From NCBI RefSeq assembly GCF_042665155.1, contig NZ_JBHTCG010000002.1, positions 310,001-374,000 of the forward strand: a stretch of 64,000 bases of DNA, in the 5' to 3' direction. The stretch's first letter is position 1; each line of letters starts with the position of its first letter. Below are positions 8,468-18,925 of this stretch, piece after piece. The position numbers and the translations under genes are program-made. The DNA comes from Sphaerisporangium rhizosphaerae. GTDB lineage: Bacteria > Actinomycetota > Actinomycetes > Streptosporangiales > Streptosporangiaceae. The notes under the pieces were generated by a model, which was not told the DNA's origin, ran no database searches, and saw only the letters and a program-made list of their open reading frames with translations.

Positions 8468-9022
8468 TCAGGCGGCGCGGCGCAGGAAGCCGAGGCCTGC
8501 GGCCAGGCGGCGCAGGTCGACGCCGCTCGCGCGCATGATGCGCACCGAGCGGTTGGCGCTGTCGGCGAGCAGCCCGCACATCAGATCCTCGCCGGTCACC
8601 CGGCGGGCCGCGCGCCGGTTCATGGCGACCTCCACGACCTTCCTGGCCCGGCCGGTCAGCGGCAGGTCGTGGACGGGGCCGGAGAGCGTCACCCGCAACG
8701 GTCGCCACCGCGAGCGCCGCAGCGTCCAGCGCGCCGGGTCGTCGGCCCGGGTGAGCCCGGACATGCGCCGCCGCACCTCCTCAAGGTCGATGCCGAGCGC
8801 GGCCAGCAGTTCCTGGTCGCCTCCTTGGGAGGCGACCGCGGCGCGGACGGTCTCGGCGTCGAGGTCAAAGCCGTCGAGGGGCCGCTCGAACGGACGGGTC
8901 TCGGCCAGCGCCAGCAGGATGACGTCCTCGTCCAGGTGAGGCCGGCCGGCGTCCACGGCCAGCAGGCCCGCGCGGACCATGGACCGCCGCGCCTGCGGGG
9001 TGAACCTTACGAACATGCTCAT
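8468..9022 (-). CDS. Clp N-terminal repeat domain protein
   Basis: 184 residues related to the ClpA/ClpC N-terminal double repeat, without any AAA+ ATPase domain. The first repeat is visible as FTPQARRSMVRAGLLAVDAGRPHLDEDVILLALAET and the second as LTGRARKVVEVAMNRRAARRVTGEDLMCGLLA. Such proteins may act as adaptors or decoys for Clp unfoldases, which is an inference. Its ATG overlaps the stop of the HTH gene by 4 bp (ATGA), so the two are translationally coupled and probably work together. Confidence 0.82.
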   Translation of the reverse strand: MSMFVRFTPQARRSMVRAGLLAVDAGRPHLDEDVILLALAETRPFERPLDGFDLDAETVRAAVASQGGDQELLAALGIDLEEVRRRMSGLTRADDPARWTLRRSRWRPLRVTLSGPVHDLPLTGRARKVVEVAMNRRAARRVTGEDLMCGLLADSANRSVRIMRASGVDLRRLAAGLGFLRRAA

Positions 9023-9258
9023 CTCTCACTCCCCGATGCCTCGCCGATGACCCGGTGGGCGTGCTTCCTGTGCGCGGTCTGACGCCGTACGCCGAGGGCG
9101 GCGGCGATCGCCTCCCACGACCAGCCCTGTGCCCGCGCGTTGCCGACGTGGGCGGCCTCCAACTCCTCCAGGAGCCGGCGCAGGGCGGCCACGGCGGCGA
9201 GGCCGGTGGCCGGATCGCGGCTGTCGGCCGCCGCGGCGAGTTCGGTCGCTGCGCTCAT
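9019..9258 (-). CDS. Small HTH protein coupled to Clp-N gene
   Basis: 79 residues. The N-terminal half is helical (LAAVAALRRLLEELEAAHV); the C-terminal half holds a helix-turn-helix of sigma-region-4 type, GWSWEAIAAALGVRRQTAHRKH. It is the likely regulator of its own operon with the Clp-N gene. ATG 9258 lies 6 bp after a TATGCT -10 hexamer, so the message is predicted to be leaderless. Two near-identical palindromes cover the promoter. An in-frame ATG at 9279 also exists but would lie inside the -10/palindrome region. Confidence 0.82.
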   Translation of the reverse strand: MSAATELAAAADSRDPATGLAAVAALRRLLEELEAAHVGNARAQGWSWEAIAAALGVRRQTAHRKHAHRVIGEASGSER

Positions 9259-9304
9259 GATGTCAGCATAAGCTGACATCGGCCGTTTGTCAGCAGAAGC
9301 TGAC
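9259..9304 (-). promoter_or_regulatory. Promoter with two operators upstream of HTH/Clp-N operon
   Basis: The minus-strand promoter is CTGACA (plus 9288-9293), 17-bp spacer, TATGCT (plus 9265-9270), then 6 bp to the ATG. Two palindromes with the same half-sites, GTCAGC-N4-GCTGAC, lie at 9262-9277 (extended to 9259-9280) and 9289-9304, 27 bp centre to centre. One covers the -10 box and the other the -35 box, the layout expected for tight repression. The divergent SARP gene begins 132 bp away and could share the sites. Confidence 0.8.
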
Positions 9305-9435
9305 GAGATCGGTGCGCCAGACGCGCCCGCAGAACGGGACAAATCCGTACATGCCGGGTACATAGCCGGGGAGGGACGGCGACGGGAGGGCTGCTTACCA
9401 GACGACTCGCTTTCCACGTGGGAGGCAGCAGAACT

Positions 9436-10170
9436 ATGGGGAGCGGCGAGCGGCCCGCGCTGCGGGTCGATCTTCTGGGAGGCTTCCGGCTTCTGGTCGG
9501 AGGGGAACAGGTGACGGTCTCGGGCGGAACCGAGCGCCTGGTGTCGTTCACCGCCCTCTGCGGGCAGGGAGTGCCTCGCACGCTGCTGGCGGGCACGCTG
9601 TGGCCCGACCGGCCCGAGCGGCGGGCGCAGGCCAGCCTGCGCTCCGCGCTGGCGCGACTGGAGGCCGCCGGCCGGCAGGTGCTCGACATCGGATCCACCG
9701 AGGTGCGGCTGAGCCCGGCCGCCGGCGTCGACATCGGCGAGGCGCGCGCCCTGGCCCGGCGCGTCCTGGACCCGGGCGAGCGGCCGGCCGGCGCGGACCT
9801 CAGCGCCGCCGCCGTGGAGGCCCTGTCGGTGGACCTGCTGCCCGGCTGGTACGACGACTGGGTGGTCCGCGAGGCCGAGGAGTGGCACCAACTGCGCCTG
9901 CACGCCCTGGAGGCCCTCGCCGACGACTTCGTCGAGGTCGGCAGGTTCGCCGACGCCGTCGCCGCCGCGGGGACGGCCGTGCGCGCCGAGCCCCTGCGCG
10001 AGAGCGCCCACGCGGCGCTGATCCGCGCACACCTGGCCGAGGGCAACCAGGCCGAGGCCCTGCGCGTCTTCGAGCGCTACGAGCGCCTGCTGTCCTGCGA
10101 GCTCGGCCTGCGCCCGACCCCGCTGGTCTCCGACCTCGTCGCCGGTCTGCGCGCCGTCGCCCAGCGGTGA
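9436..10170 (+). CDS. SARP-family regulator (winged helix plus BTAD)
   Basis: 244 residues, the size of small SARPs. The N-terminal OmpR-type winged-helix region (residues 1-95; RVDLLGGFRLLVGG, ASLRSALARLEAAGRQVL) is followed by the bacterial transcriptional activation domain with TPR-like helices (DLLPGWYDDWVVREAEEW, LRESAHAALIRAHLAEGNQAEALRVFERYERLL, LGLRPTP). No NB-ARC domain is attached. SARPs usually activate secondary-metabolite genes, but no biosynthetic cluster is next to it. GGAGG lies 10 bp upstream of ATG 9436. It is divergent from the HTH/Clp-N operon. Confidence 0.9.
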   Translation: MGSGERPALRVDLLGGFRLLVGGEQVTVSGGTERLVSFTALCGQGVPRTLLAGTLWPDRPERRAQASLRSALARLEAAGRQVLDIGSTEVRLSPAAGVDIGEARALARRVLDPGERPAGADLSAAAVEALSVDLLPGWYDDWVVREAEEWHQLRLHALEALADDFVEVGRFADAVAAAGTAVRAEPLRESAHAALIRAHLAEGNQAEALRVFERYERLLSCELGLRPTPLVSDLVAGLRAVAQR

Positions 10171-10246
10171 GCGGCGCCGTGATCCCGCGTCACGCCGCCG
10201 TCACGGCGTGGTGGCGCGGCCCCGGAAAGCATGTGGATCGGACCCC

Positions 10247-10265
10247 GGGGGCGGCCTCCGCCCCC
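10247..10265 (+). terminator. Hairpin after SARP gene
   Basis: GGGGGCGG and CCGCCCCC pair perfectly over a 3-nt loop, 77 bp after the SARP stop and before the next start. Confidence 0.5.
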
Positions 10266-10306
10266 AGCGGCCCGAATCGATGGCCACAAGAGAAAAGGAG
10301 TCGGCC

Positions 10307-10747
10307 ATGGTAGGCAAGCGATCCTTGATGCTCCTCGGCCCGGCGCTCCTGTCACTCTCGCTCTACACCTCCGGGGTCGCGCAGGCGTCCTCGGCGCCGC
10401 GGCCCGCGACGGCGGTCGCCGGCGCACAGCAGGCCCCGGCGGGGCCGGCGGGACTGCGCGTGCTGCCGCGCGACCGCGACGACTTCAAGAAGGGGTACGG
10501 GGAGGGATACCTGGACGGCAGGGACGCCTGTAAGTCCGGCAGCGGGAAGAAGAACAAGCCCCAGGGCCTGAAGGCCGCCGAGGCGGACTACGAGCGCGGG
10601 TACTCCGACGGCTTCGACTCCGCCTTCGGCAGCTGCGACAAGTCGGAGAAGAAGGGCAAGAGCTCGTCGTCCAAGAAGGGCAAGTCCGAGAAGGGCTCCT
10701 CCAGCAAGAAGGGCAGGTCCGAGATGAGCTCCGGCACGACCGACTGA
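10307..10747 (+). CDS. Secreted Lys/Ser-rich protein, unknown
   Basis: 146 residues with a Sec signal peptide (MVGKRSLMLLGPALLSLSLY, cleavage near AQA-SS). The mature part has a segment with repeated G-Y-x-[DE]-G motifs (KKGYGEGYLDGRDACKSG and YERGYSDGFDSAFGSC) containing two cysteines, then a strongly basic Lys/Ser tail of short KKGKS repeats. I do not recognise a catalytic domain; the tail could bind the cell wall or nucleic acid. AAGGAG 7 bp upstream supports ATG 10307. Confidence 0.78.
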   Translation: MVGKRSLMLLGPALLSLSLYTSGVAQASSAPRPATAVAGAQQAPAGPAGLRVLPRDRDDFKKGYGEGYLDGRDACKSGSGKKNKPQGLKAAEADYERGYSDGFDSAFGSCDKSEKKGKSSSSKKGKSEKGSSSKKGRSEMSSGTTD

Positions 10748-10789
10748 GCCATTCCGCAGGACCACGGCGGGTTCTCGCGGGCGCGCCCC

Positions 10790-10816
10790 GGGACATGGGC
10801 TCCCAGCCCATGTCCC
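10790..10816. terminator. Bidirectional terminator hairpin
   Basis: A perfect 12-bp stem (GGGACATGGGCT / AGCCCATGTCCC) with a 3-nt loop lies between the convergent Lys/Ser-rich protein gene and the ligase gene. Confidence 0.8.
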
Positions 10817-10849
10817 TCCGCGTCCCTCCGCGCCGCCGCGCGCCGTCGG

Positions 10850-11983
10850 TCAGCGGGCCAGGATGTCGTCCAGGTTGTAGCCGACCGGGGTCTCGAGCTG
10901 GGCATAGGTGCACGACTCGGGGGTGCGGTCGGTGCGCCAGCGCCGGAACTGGGCGGTGTGCCGGAACCGGTTGCCCTCCATGTGGTCGTAGGCGACCTCG
11001 ACCACCAGCCGGGGATCCAGCGGGATGAACGCGAGGTTCTTGCCCGCGCTCCACCGGGAGATCGCCCCGGGCATGCGCTGGGCGGTGTTCTCGTCCTGCG
11101 AGGTCCACGAACTCCACGGATGCCCGCCCAGGTCCTCCAGCAGGTAGGGCTTGAGCTCCTCGATCAGCTCGGCGCGGCGCTTCATCGGGAACGACGCCGA
11201 CACCCCCACGTGGTGCAGCACACCGGCCTCGTCGTACAGGCCGAGCAGCAGAGACCCGACGACCGGGCCCGACTTGTGCTCGCGGTAGCCGGCGACGACG
11301 CAGTCGGCCGTGCGCTCGTGCTTGACCTTGAACATCGTGCGCCGGTCGGGCTCGTAGGGCTGGTCGGTGCGCTTGACCACGATGCCGTCCAGTCCGGCGC
11401 CCTCGAACATCTCGAACCACTCGCCCGCGCGCTGGTCGCTGGCGGTGACGGGGGTGAGCCGGACGCGGTCGCCCGCGCCGGCCAGGGCCTCGGCGAGCCG
11501 GGCGCGGCGCTCCCCGAACGGGGTGTCCATCAGGCTGTCGCCGCCGATCGCGAGCAGGTCGAAGGCGACGAACGAGGCGGGCGTGCGCTCGGCGAGCAGC
11601 TTGACCCGCGAGGCGGCCGGGTGGATGCGCTGCTGCAGCGCGTCGAAGTCGAGGATCTGGCCCTGCCGCAGGACGATCTCGCCGTCGACGACGCAGCGCT
11701 CGGGCAGCTCGCGCCGCACCGCCTCGATGAGCTCGGGGAAGTAGCGGTTGAAGGGCCGCTCGTTGCGGCTGCCCAGGTAGACGGTGTCGCCGTCGCGGAA
11801 CACGATGCAGCGGAAGCCGTCCCACTTCGGCTCGTACAGCAGGGTGCCGTCCTGCGCGGGCAGGGCCTTGACGGCCTTGGCGAGCATCGGCGCCACCGGC
11901 GGCGGCACCGGCAGGTCCATCTCGGGAGGCGGCTCCGGCGGGGCGGGACGGCCGGGACGGCTCGGCTGTTCGGGGAGGGTCAT
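10850..11983 (-). CDS. ligC: ATP-dependent DNA ligase, LigC type
   Basis: 377 residues. The adenylation domain has the AMP-accepting lysine motif EPKWDGFR (motif I, KxDG), followed by VVDGEIV (motif III), GLDGIVVKR (motif IV) and TMFKVKHERTADCVV (motif V); the C-terminal OB domain follows. There is no polymerase or nuclease domain, so it corresponds to the LigC ligases of mycobacteria, which act in an accessory repair route and can work with stand-alone LigD-type polymerases. ATG 11983 overlaps the stop of the RibD-like gene by 4 bp (ATGA), so the two are coupled. Confidence 0.93.
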   Translation of the reverse strand: MTLPEQPSRPGRPAPPEPPPEMDLPVPPPVAPMLAKAVKALPAQDGTLLYEPKWDGFRCIVFRDGDTVYLGSRNERPFNRYFPELIEAVRRELPERCVVDGEIVLRQGQILDFDALQQRIHPAASRVKLLAERTPASFVAFDLLAIGGDSLMDTPFGERRARLAEALAGAGDRVRLTPVTASDQRAGEWFEMFEGAGLDGIVVKRTDQPYEPDRRTMFKVKHERTADCVVAGYREHKSGPVVGSLLLGLYDEAGVLHHVGVSASFPMKRRAELIEELKPYLLEDLGGHPWSSWTSQDENTAQRMPGAISRWSAGKNLAFIPLDPRLVVEVAYDHMEGNRFRHTAQFRRWRTDRTPESCTYAQLETPVGYNLDDILAR

Positions 11984-12702
11984 TTCGGCTCCCGGGTGTA
12001 CCTGCAGAACAGGAAGTCTTCTTCCGTGAGGACGTGCGCGAGGCGCAGGGGCACGTGGGAGGCGGGCCCGTTGAGGATGCGCGCGGAGTCGCCGCCGGTC
12101 AGGACCGGGCTGACGGTCAGGCACAGCTCGTCCACCAGCCCGGCCGCCGCGAGCTGCCCGTTGATCCTCGGCCCGCCCTCGCACAGGATGCGGCCGAGGC
12201 CGCGCTCGCGCAGCGAGGCCACGGCGAGGGACATGTCGACCCGCTCGTCGCCGGCCACGATCACCTCGGCGTGCCGTGCGGCCTCGTCGCGGCGGTCCTT
12301 GGGCGCGCGCTCGGTGGTGATCACGATCGTCCTAGCGTACGGCTCGGCCTCGGTGAACAGCGGACTGGCCAGGTCGAGGTCCAGGCGCCGGGTGATCACG
12401 GCGATGGGCGGGGAGAGCGGGCGTCCGACCCGCAGTTCGCGCCAGGACGGGCGCGGGCGGGCCGGCCCGTAGGCCTCGGTGCGCACGGTGGCGGCGCCGG
12501 CGAGCACCACGTCGGCCAGGCCGCGCAGCACGCCGAACAGGCGCCGGTCGCCCTTGCCTGACAGGCCCTCCGACACGCCTTTGAGCCAGGCGCCGCCGTC
12601 GGCGCCGGCCACCATGTTCAGGCGCAGGCAGCCGGACCGGGGGTAGGCGTAGGCGTGGGCGAGATCGACGTCGTCCGCGGGGCTGGGAAGGATGCGTCGC
12701 AC
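11980..12702 (-). CDS. RibD C-terminal-like pyrimidine reductase family protein
   Basis: 240 residues of the dihydrofolate-reductase-like RibD_C fold. Typical elements are LRLNMVAGADGG, DRRLFGVLRGLADVVLAGAATVRTE, the NADPH-binding ILCEGGPRINGQL and ELCLTVSPVLTGG. The deaminase half of RibD is missing and no riboflavin genes are near, so it is probably a stand-alone NADPH-dependent reductase with an unknown substrate. GTG 12702 is preferred because AGGTAGGAAG precedes it; the frame extends to 12753. It is translationally coupled to the downstream ligase gene, which hints at a shared but undefined role. Confidence 0.84.
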   Translation of the reverse strand: MRRILPSPADDVDLAHAYAYPRSGCLRLNMVAGADGGAWLKGVSEGLSGKGDRRLFGVLRGLADVVLAGAATVRTEAYGPARPRPSWRELRVGRPLSPPIAVITRRLDLDLASPLFTEAEPYARTIVITTERAPKDRRDEAARHAEVIVAGDERVDMSLAVASLRERGLGRILCEGGPRINGQLAAAGLVDELCLTVSPVLTGGDSARILNGPASHVPLRLAHVLTEEDFLFCRYTREPK

Positions 12703-12860
12703 GCTTCCTACCTTGGCACAAGGGGAATTGCCGGGTCGCGGAGGGGGCGGCAAGGTCGCCGAAGCAATAGCTCGCTATATATAGCCATTTGTGAGACATG
12801 GGATGCGTAGCGTTACGCCGCCGGGCTCAGATGTAGGGGAGGAGGAACACGCGGCGGCGA

Positions 12861-13268
12861 ATGGAGGGCCTGGTGCGGCTGGCGGCGGTGGCGATATGGG
12901 TGGTGGCGGCGGGCCTCGGGGTCTATCTCCTGGGTCTGTGGCTGACCGGGGGAGGGCTGCGCCAGCAGAAGACCAAGGTGACCCGTTTCCCGGCCACTCT
13001 GGTCTTCCTGCACCCCGCCTTGGGAGTCTGCTCGCTGGCCTCGTGGCTGGGCTTCGTGGTCAGCGGGCGCCATGGCTACCTGTGGCTGTCGCTGAGCCTG
13101 CTGTGCGCGGCCCTGCTGCTCGGCTTCGCCATGTTCACCCGCTGGATCGGCGGCGGGCGGCATGCCAAGGGCGCCGAACAGGGTTTCCCCGTCATCGCCG
13201 TGCTCCTGCACGGCCTCGCGGCGCTGGCGACCTTCGTGCTGGTGCTGCTCACCGCCGCGATGCTCTGA
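12861..13268 (+). CDS. Small four-helix membrane protein
   Basis: 135 residues with four predicted membrane segments (about residues 6-28, 43-63, 70-92 and 108-132) and short loops; a His/Arg-rich loop, GGGRHAKGAEQG, precedes the last helix. No enzymatic motif is seen. It may belong to a DoxX- or DUF-type small membrane family, but I cannot name it. It is convergent with glgX, with only 34 bp between the stops. Confidence 0.72.
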   Translation: MEGLVRLAAVAIWVVAAGLGVYLLGLWLTGGGLRQQKTKVTRFPATLVFLHPALGVCSLASWLGFVVSGRHGYLWLSLSLLCAALLLGFAMFTRWIGGGRHAKGAEQGFPVIAVLLHGLAALATFVLVLLTAAML

Positions 13269-13302
13269 GCGTGCCTTGGACGGGCGGCGCCGCCCCCGGC
13301 GG

Positions 13303-15426
<2,124 letters not shown>

Positions 15427-15801
15427 GTAGCCTCATTGTGGTCGTGGAACGTTTCGCGGTGCAGCTTGATCGCGCGGCTCGTTGCTCTGTCGTGATCCGG
15501 GCTCCCGTGATCTCCTCTCGTCCGGGGGCTCCGCCGCCGCAGACCTGGATGCTTGCGTTCCGGCTCTACCGTTGATTTTAGGGCCGCGCGTCTGATTTAC
15601 CAGATCTTTCCGGCCATATGGGGGGCTCGCGGCCGACGGTGGTGAGGGTGCCGCCGGAAGCTCCATCAACATACTGCAAATCGGTCAAATGTGGACATGT
15701 CCGCTGTAAAGGTTTACTTTGCCTTGAAAACGGATGCCGGACATACCGGGACATGGCGAGGCCCCCGCGCGGTCGTCGCGCGGGGGCCGTGGGCCGTCCG
15801 G
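15427..15801. other. Intergenic region glgX-osmC
   Basis: This 375-bp gap has no gene. It is less GC-rich than its surroundings at 15570-15750 and contains a perfect palindrome GGACATGTCC at 15693-15702 and an inverted repeat GTAAA-GG-TTTAC at 15706-15717, candidates for regulator sites of glgX (which starts at 15426). The osmC terminator lies at its right end. Confidence 0.5.
15760..15788 (-). terminator. Terminator after osmC
   Basis: A perfect 12-bp G/C stem with a 5-nt loop begins 13 bp beyond the osmC stop codon. Confidence 0.8.
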
Positions 15802-16230
15802 TCAGGCGACCAGCTCGGCGTTGAGCGAGATGGTGGTGCCGGCCAGCGCCTTGCTCACCGGGCAGTTGGCCTTGGCGGTCTCGGCGGCGGTCTGGAAGTC
15901 CTCCGCGGAGATGCCCGGCACCTGCCCGCGCACCGACAGCACGATGCCGGTGATGCCCTCGCCCGGCTGGAAGGTCACATCGGCCGTGGTCTCCAGCTCC
16001 TGCGGCGGCGTGCCCGCCCCGGCGAGCGCGTGCGACAGCGCCATGGAGAAGCAGGAGGAGTGCGCGGCCGCGATCAGCTCCTCGGGGCTGGTCTTGCCGT
16101 TCGCGTCCTGCGAGCGCGAGGCCCAGGTGACGTCGAAGGTTCCCACGCCGGAGGTGTTGAGCGAGACCGAGCCCGAGCCGTCGAGCAGCGCGCCCTTCCA
16201 CTGCGTCGTCGCGGTACGTGTGGTCGCCAT
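15802..16230 (-). CDS. OsmC-family peroxiredoxin
   Basis: 142-residue OsmC/Ohr-like thiol peroxidase acting on organic hydroperoxides. The two catalytic cysteines are visible in AAHSSCFSMALSHAL and KANCPVSKAL, with the family motif SPEELIAAAH before the first. OsmC rather than Ohr is suggested by TWASRSQDANGKTSPEEL. ATG 16230 has GGGAAG 7 bp upstream. It begins only 43 bp after the ABC ATPase stop on the same strand, so it could be the last gene of the guanidine operon, though it may also have its own promoter. Confidence 0.92.
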   Translation of the reverse strand: MATTRTATTQWKGALLDGSGSVSLNTSGVGTFDVTWASRSQDANGKTSPEELIAAAHSSCFSMALSHALAGAGTPPQELETTADVTFQPGEGITGIVLSVRGQVPGISAEDFQTAAETAKANCPVSKALAGTTISLNAELVA

Positions 16231-16273
16231 GGCGATCTTCCCTTTCAACGCTGAGATGGTTACATGCCCGAAC

Positions 16274-17037
<764 letters not shown>

Positions 17038-17041
<4 letters not shown>

Positions 17042-17925
17042 GCGGCCCACCTCCCGACCCGTGCGCGCAACAGCCGGAGCAGGACGTCGATGGCCAGGCC
17101 GATCAGGCCGATCACCACGAGGATCGCGAAGATCCGGTCGGTCTGCAGGAACCGCTGCGCGCGGATGACGCGGTACCCGAGCCCGGAGGTGGCCGCGATC
17201 AGCTCGGCCACGACCACGAAGTTCCACGCCGCCGCCGCGTTGACCCGCATCGCGTCGATGACGCCGGGCAGCGCGTAGGGGAACACCACGCGGAAGGCGA
17301 CCCTGAGACGGCGCGCGCCGAGCGTCGCGGAGACCTCCAGCAACCGCCGGGGCACCTGCCGGACGACGTCGGCCGTCATCAGCGTGTTGAAGAAGACCAC
17401 CCCCAGCACCAGCAGCGCGACCTTGGACGCCTCGCCGATGCCCAGCCAGATGATCAGCAGGGGGATGAAGGCCGAGGCGGGCAGGTAGCGCAGCAGGCCG
17501 ATCAACGGCTCGGCCAGCGCCTGCGCCCACGGAAGCGCGCCCATCGCGAAGCCGAGCGGCACCGAGATGAGCACCGCGAGCGCGAAACCGAGGCCGACGC
17601 GGCCGAGACTCGCGGCGAGGTCGGACCACAGCTCGCCGCGGACCGCCATCTCGCGGCCGGCCGCGAGGACGGCGGCGGGCGAGGGCAGGAAGGTGGGGTC
17701 GGTCAGGCCGCTCACGCTGACCGCCTGCCAGGCGGCGAGCGGGAGCAGCACGGAAAGGGCGCGCAGCACCCAGGCCGTCCGGGGCGAGACGGCGCTGGAC
17801 AGCAGCCGCACCCGCCGTCCGCGCCCGCCCGGCACGGCGCCCGGCGCGGGGGACGGCTCGAGCGGGCCGGCGGCGCCGGCGGGCCGCGACATCGGGGCCC
17901 CGGCGGGCGCGGAGGCCCGGGTCAC
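17038..17925 (-). CDS. ABC transporter permease (NrtB/SsuC type)
   Basis: 295 residues. After a Pro/Ala-rich cytoplasmic N-terminus there are about six membrane segments and the coupling-helix EAA-like motif LLEVSATLGARRLRVAFRVVFPYALPGV. GTG 17925 overlaps the stop of the binding-protein gene by 4 bp and its own stop overlaps the ATPase start, so three genes are translated as a coupled chain. An internal ATG at 17892 is an alternative start. Partner of the ATPase at 16274 and the lipoprotein at 17922. Confidence 0.93.
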
Positions 17926-18911
17926 GGCTGCACCGCCTGGACGAACCGGGGCTCCAGCAGTCCGTCCAGCGGGGGAGCGGCGTCGACCAGCTTGCTGGAG
18001 ACCAGGAACTCGGAGATCTCCTTGGCCCGGGCGGGCAGCTCGCCGGCGAACGCCGCCCGGTTCTGCTCCAGCGTGAAGATCGTCGTGCCCTTGTCGTAGG
18101 TCTCGTAGTCGGCGGCGCTCACGCCGGCGCGCCCGGCCATGATCTGTACGGCCTCGGCCCGGTTCGCGCCGATCCAGGCGATGGTGTCGAACCACGTCTT
18201 CACCAGCGCCTGCACGGCCTTGTCGTTCTTGGCCAGCAGGTCCCTGGTGACCACCAGGTGGTCGGGGATGGCGCCGGGAAAGTCCGCGGAGCTGGTGATC
18301 GCGCTGCTGCCGGGCCGCTTGAGCGCGGTGGTGGTGAAGGGGGCGAAGACGCCGACGGCGTCCACCCGGCCGGCGACGAACGCGGCGGCGGCCGCGTCGG
18401 TCGGCAGCGGCTGGAACTTCACCTGCGCCTCGGTCAGGCCGGCCTTGCGCAGGGCGAGCAGCAGCAGATAGTGGTCCACGGTGCCCTGCTCGGCCGCCAC
18501 GGTCGCGCCCTTGAGGTCGGCCAGGGATTTCACGCCCTGCTTGGCGATGATCTGGTCGTTGCCGGTGGAGTTGTCGTTGACCAGCACGACGGTCTCCTTG
18601 GCGCCGCCCGCGACCGAGGCCAGGGTGTCGTTCAGCGTCTGGCTGTTGGCGTCGATGTTGCCGGTCGCCAGGGCATTGAGACTGTCGGTGTAGCTGTCGA
18701 AGTACTTCAGCTCCACCGTGACGCCGTTCTTGGCGAACAGCCCCTTCTCTTCGGCGACCTGCCAGGGGAACCAGCCGGGCCAGGCGCTGAACCCGAGCCT
18801 GACCGCCGGGGCGCCCCCGGGGTCGGCCGGCCGCGCGGAGTCCGGCGCCGCGGCGCACGCGGTGCCCAGCACCAGGACGACGGCGGCGGGCAGGATGAGG
18901 CGTCGGAGCAT
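17922..18911 (-). CDS. Substrate-binding lipoprotein of NrtA/SsuA family
   Basis: 329 residues. The lipoprotein signal ends in LGTAC (Cys about residue 19). The mature protein has the NMT1/SsuA-like fold: LGFSAWPGWFPWQVAEEKGLFAKNGV at the N-terminus, GNIDANSQTLNDTLASV, then DLKGATVAAEQGTVDHYLL and FVAGRVDAVGVFAPFTTTAL. Homology alone would suggest nitrate, sulfonate or taurine. The riboswitch and the neighbouring ureohydrolase point to guanidinium or a guanidino compound. RBS is a GAGAGGGGAG run before ATG 18911, 14 bp after the ureohydrolase stop. Confidence 0.92.
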   Translation of the reverse strand: MLRRLILPAAVVLVLGTACAAAPDSARPADPGGAPAVRLGFSAWPGWFPWQVAEEKGLFAKNGVTVELKYFDSYTDSLNALATGNIDANSQTLNDTLASVAGGAKETVVLVNDNSTGNDQIIAKQGVKSLADLKGATVAAEQGTVDHYLLLLALRKAGLTEAQVKFQPLPTDAAAAAFVAGRVDAVGVFAPFTTTALKRPGSSAITSSADFPGAIPDHLVVTRDLLAKNDKAVQALVKTWFDTIAWIGANRAEAVQIMAGRAGVSAADYETYDKGTTIFTLEQNRAAFAGELPARAKEISEFLVSSKLVDAAPPLDGLLEPRFVQAVQP

Positions 18912-18925
18912 CGAAGGCTCCCCTC

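Noticed and set aside
9436..10170. SARP as sign of a secondary-metabolite cluster
   Set aside because: No polyketide, peptide or other biosynthetic genes lie on either side.
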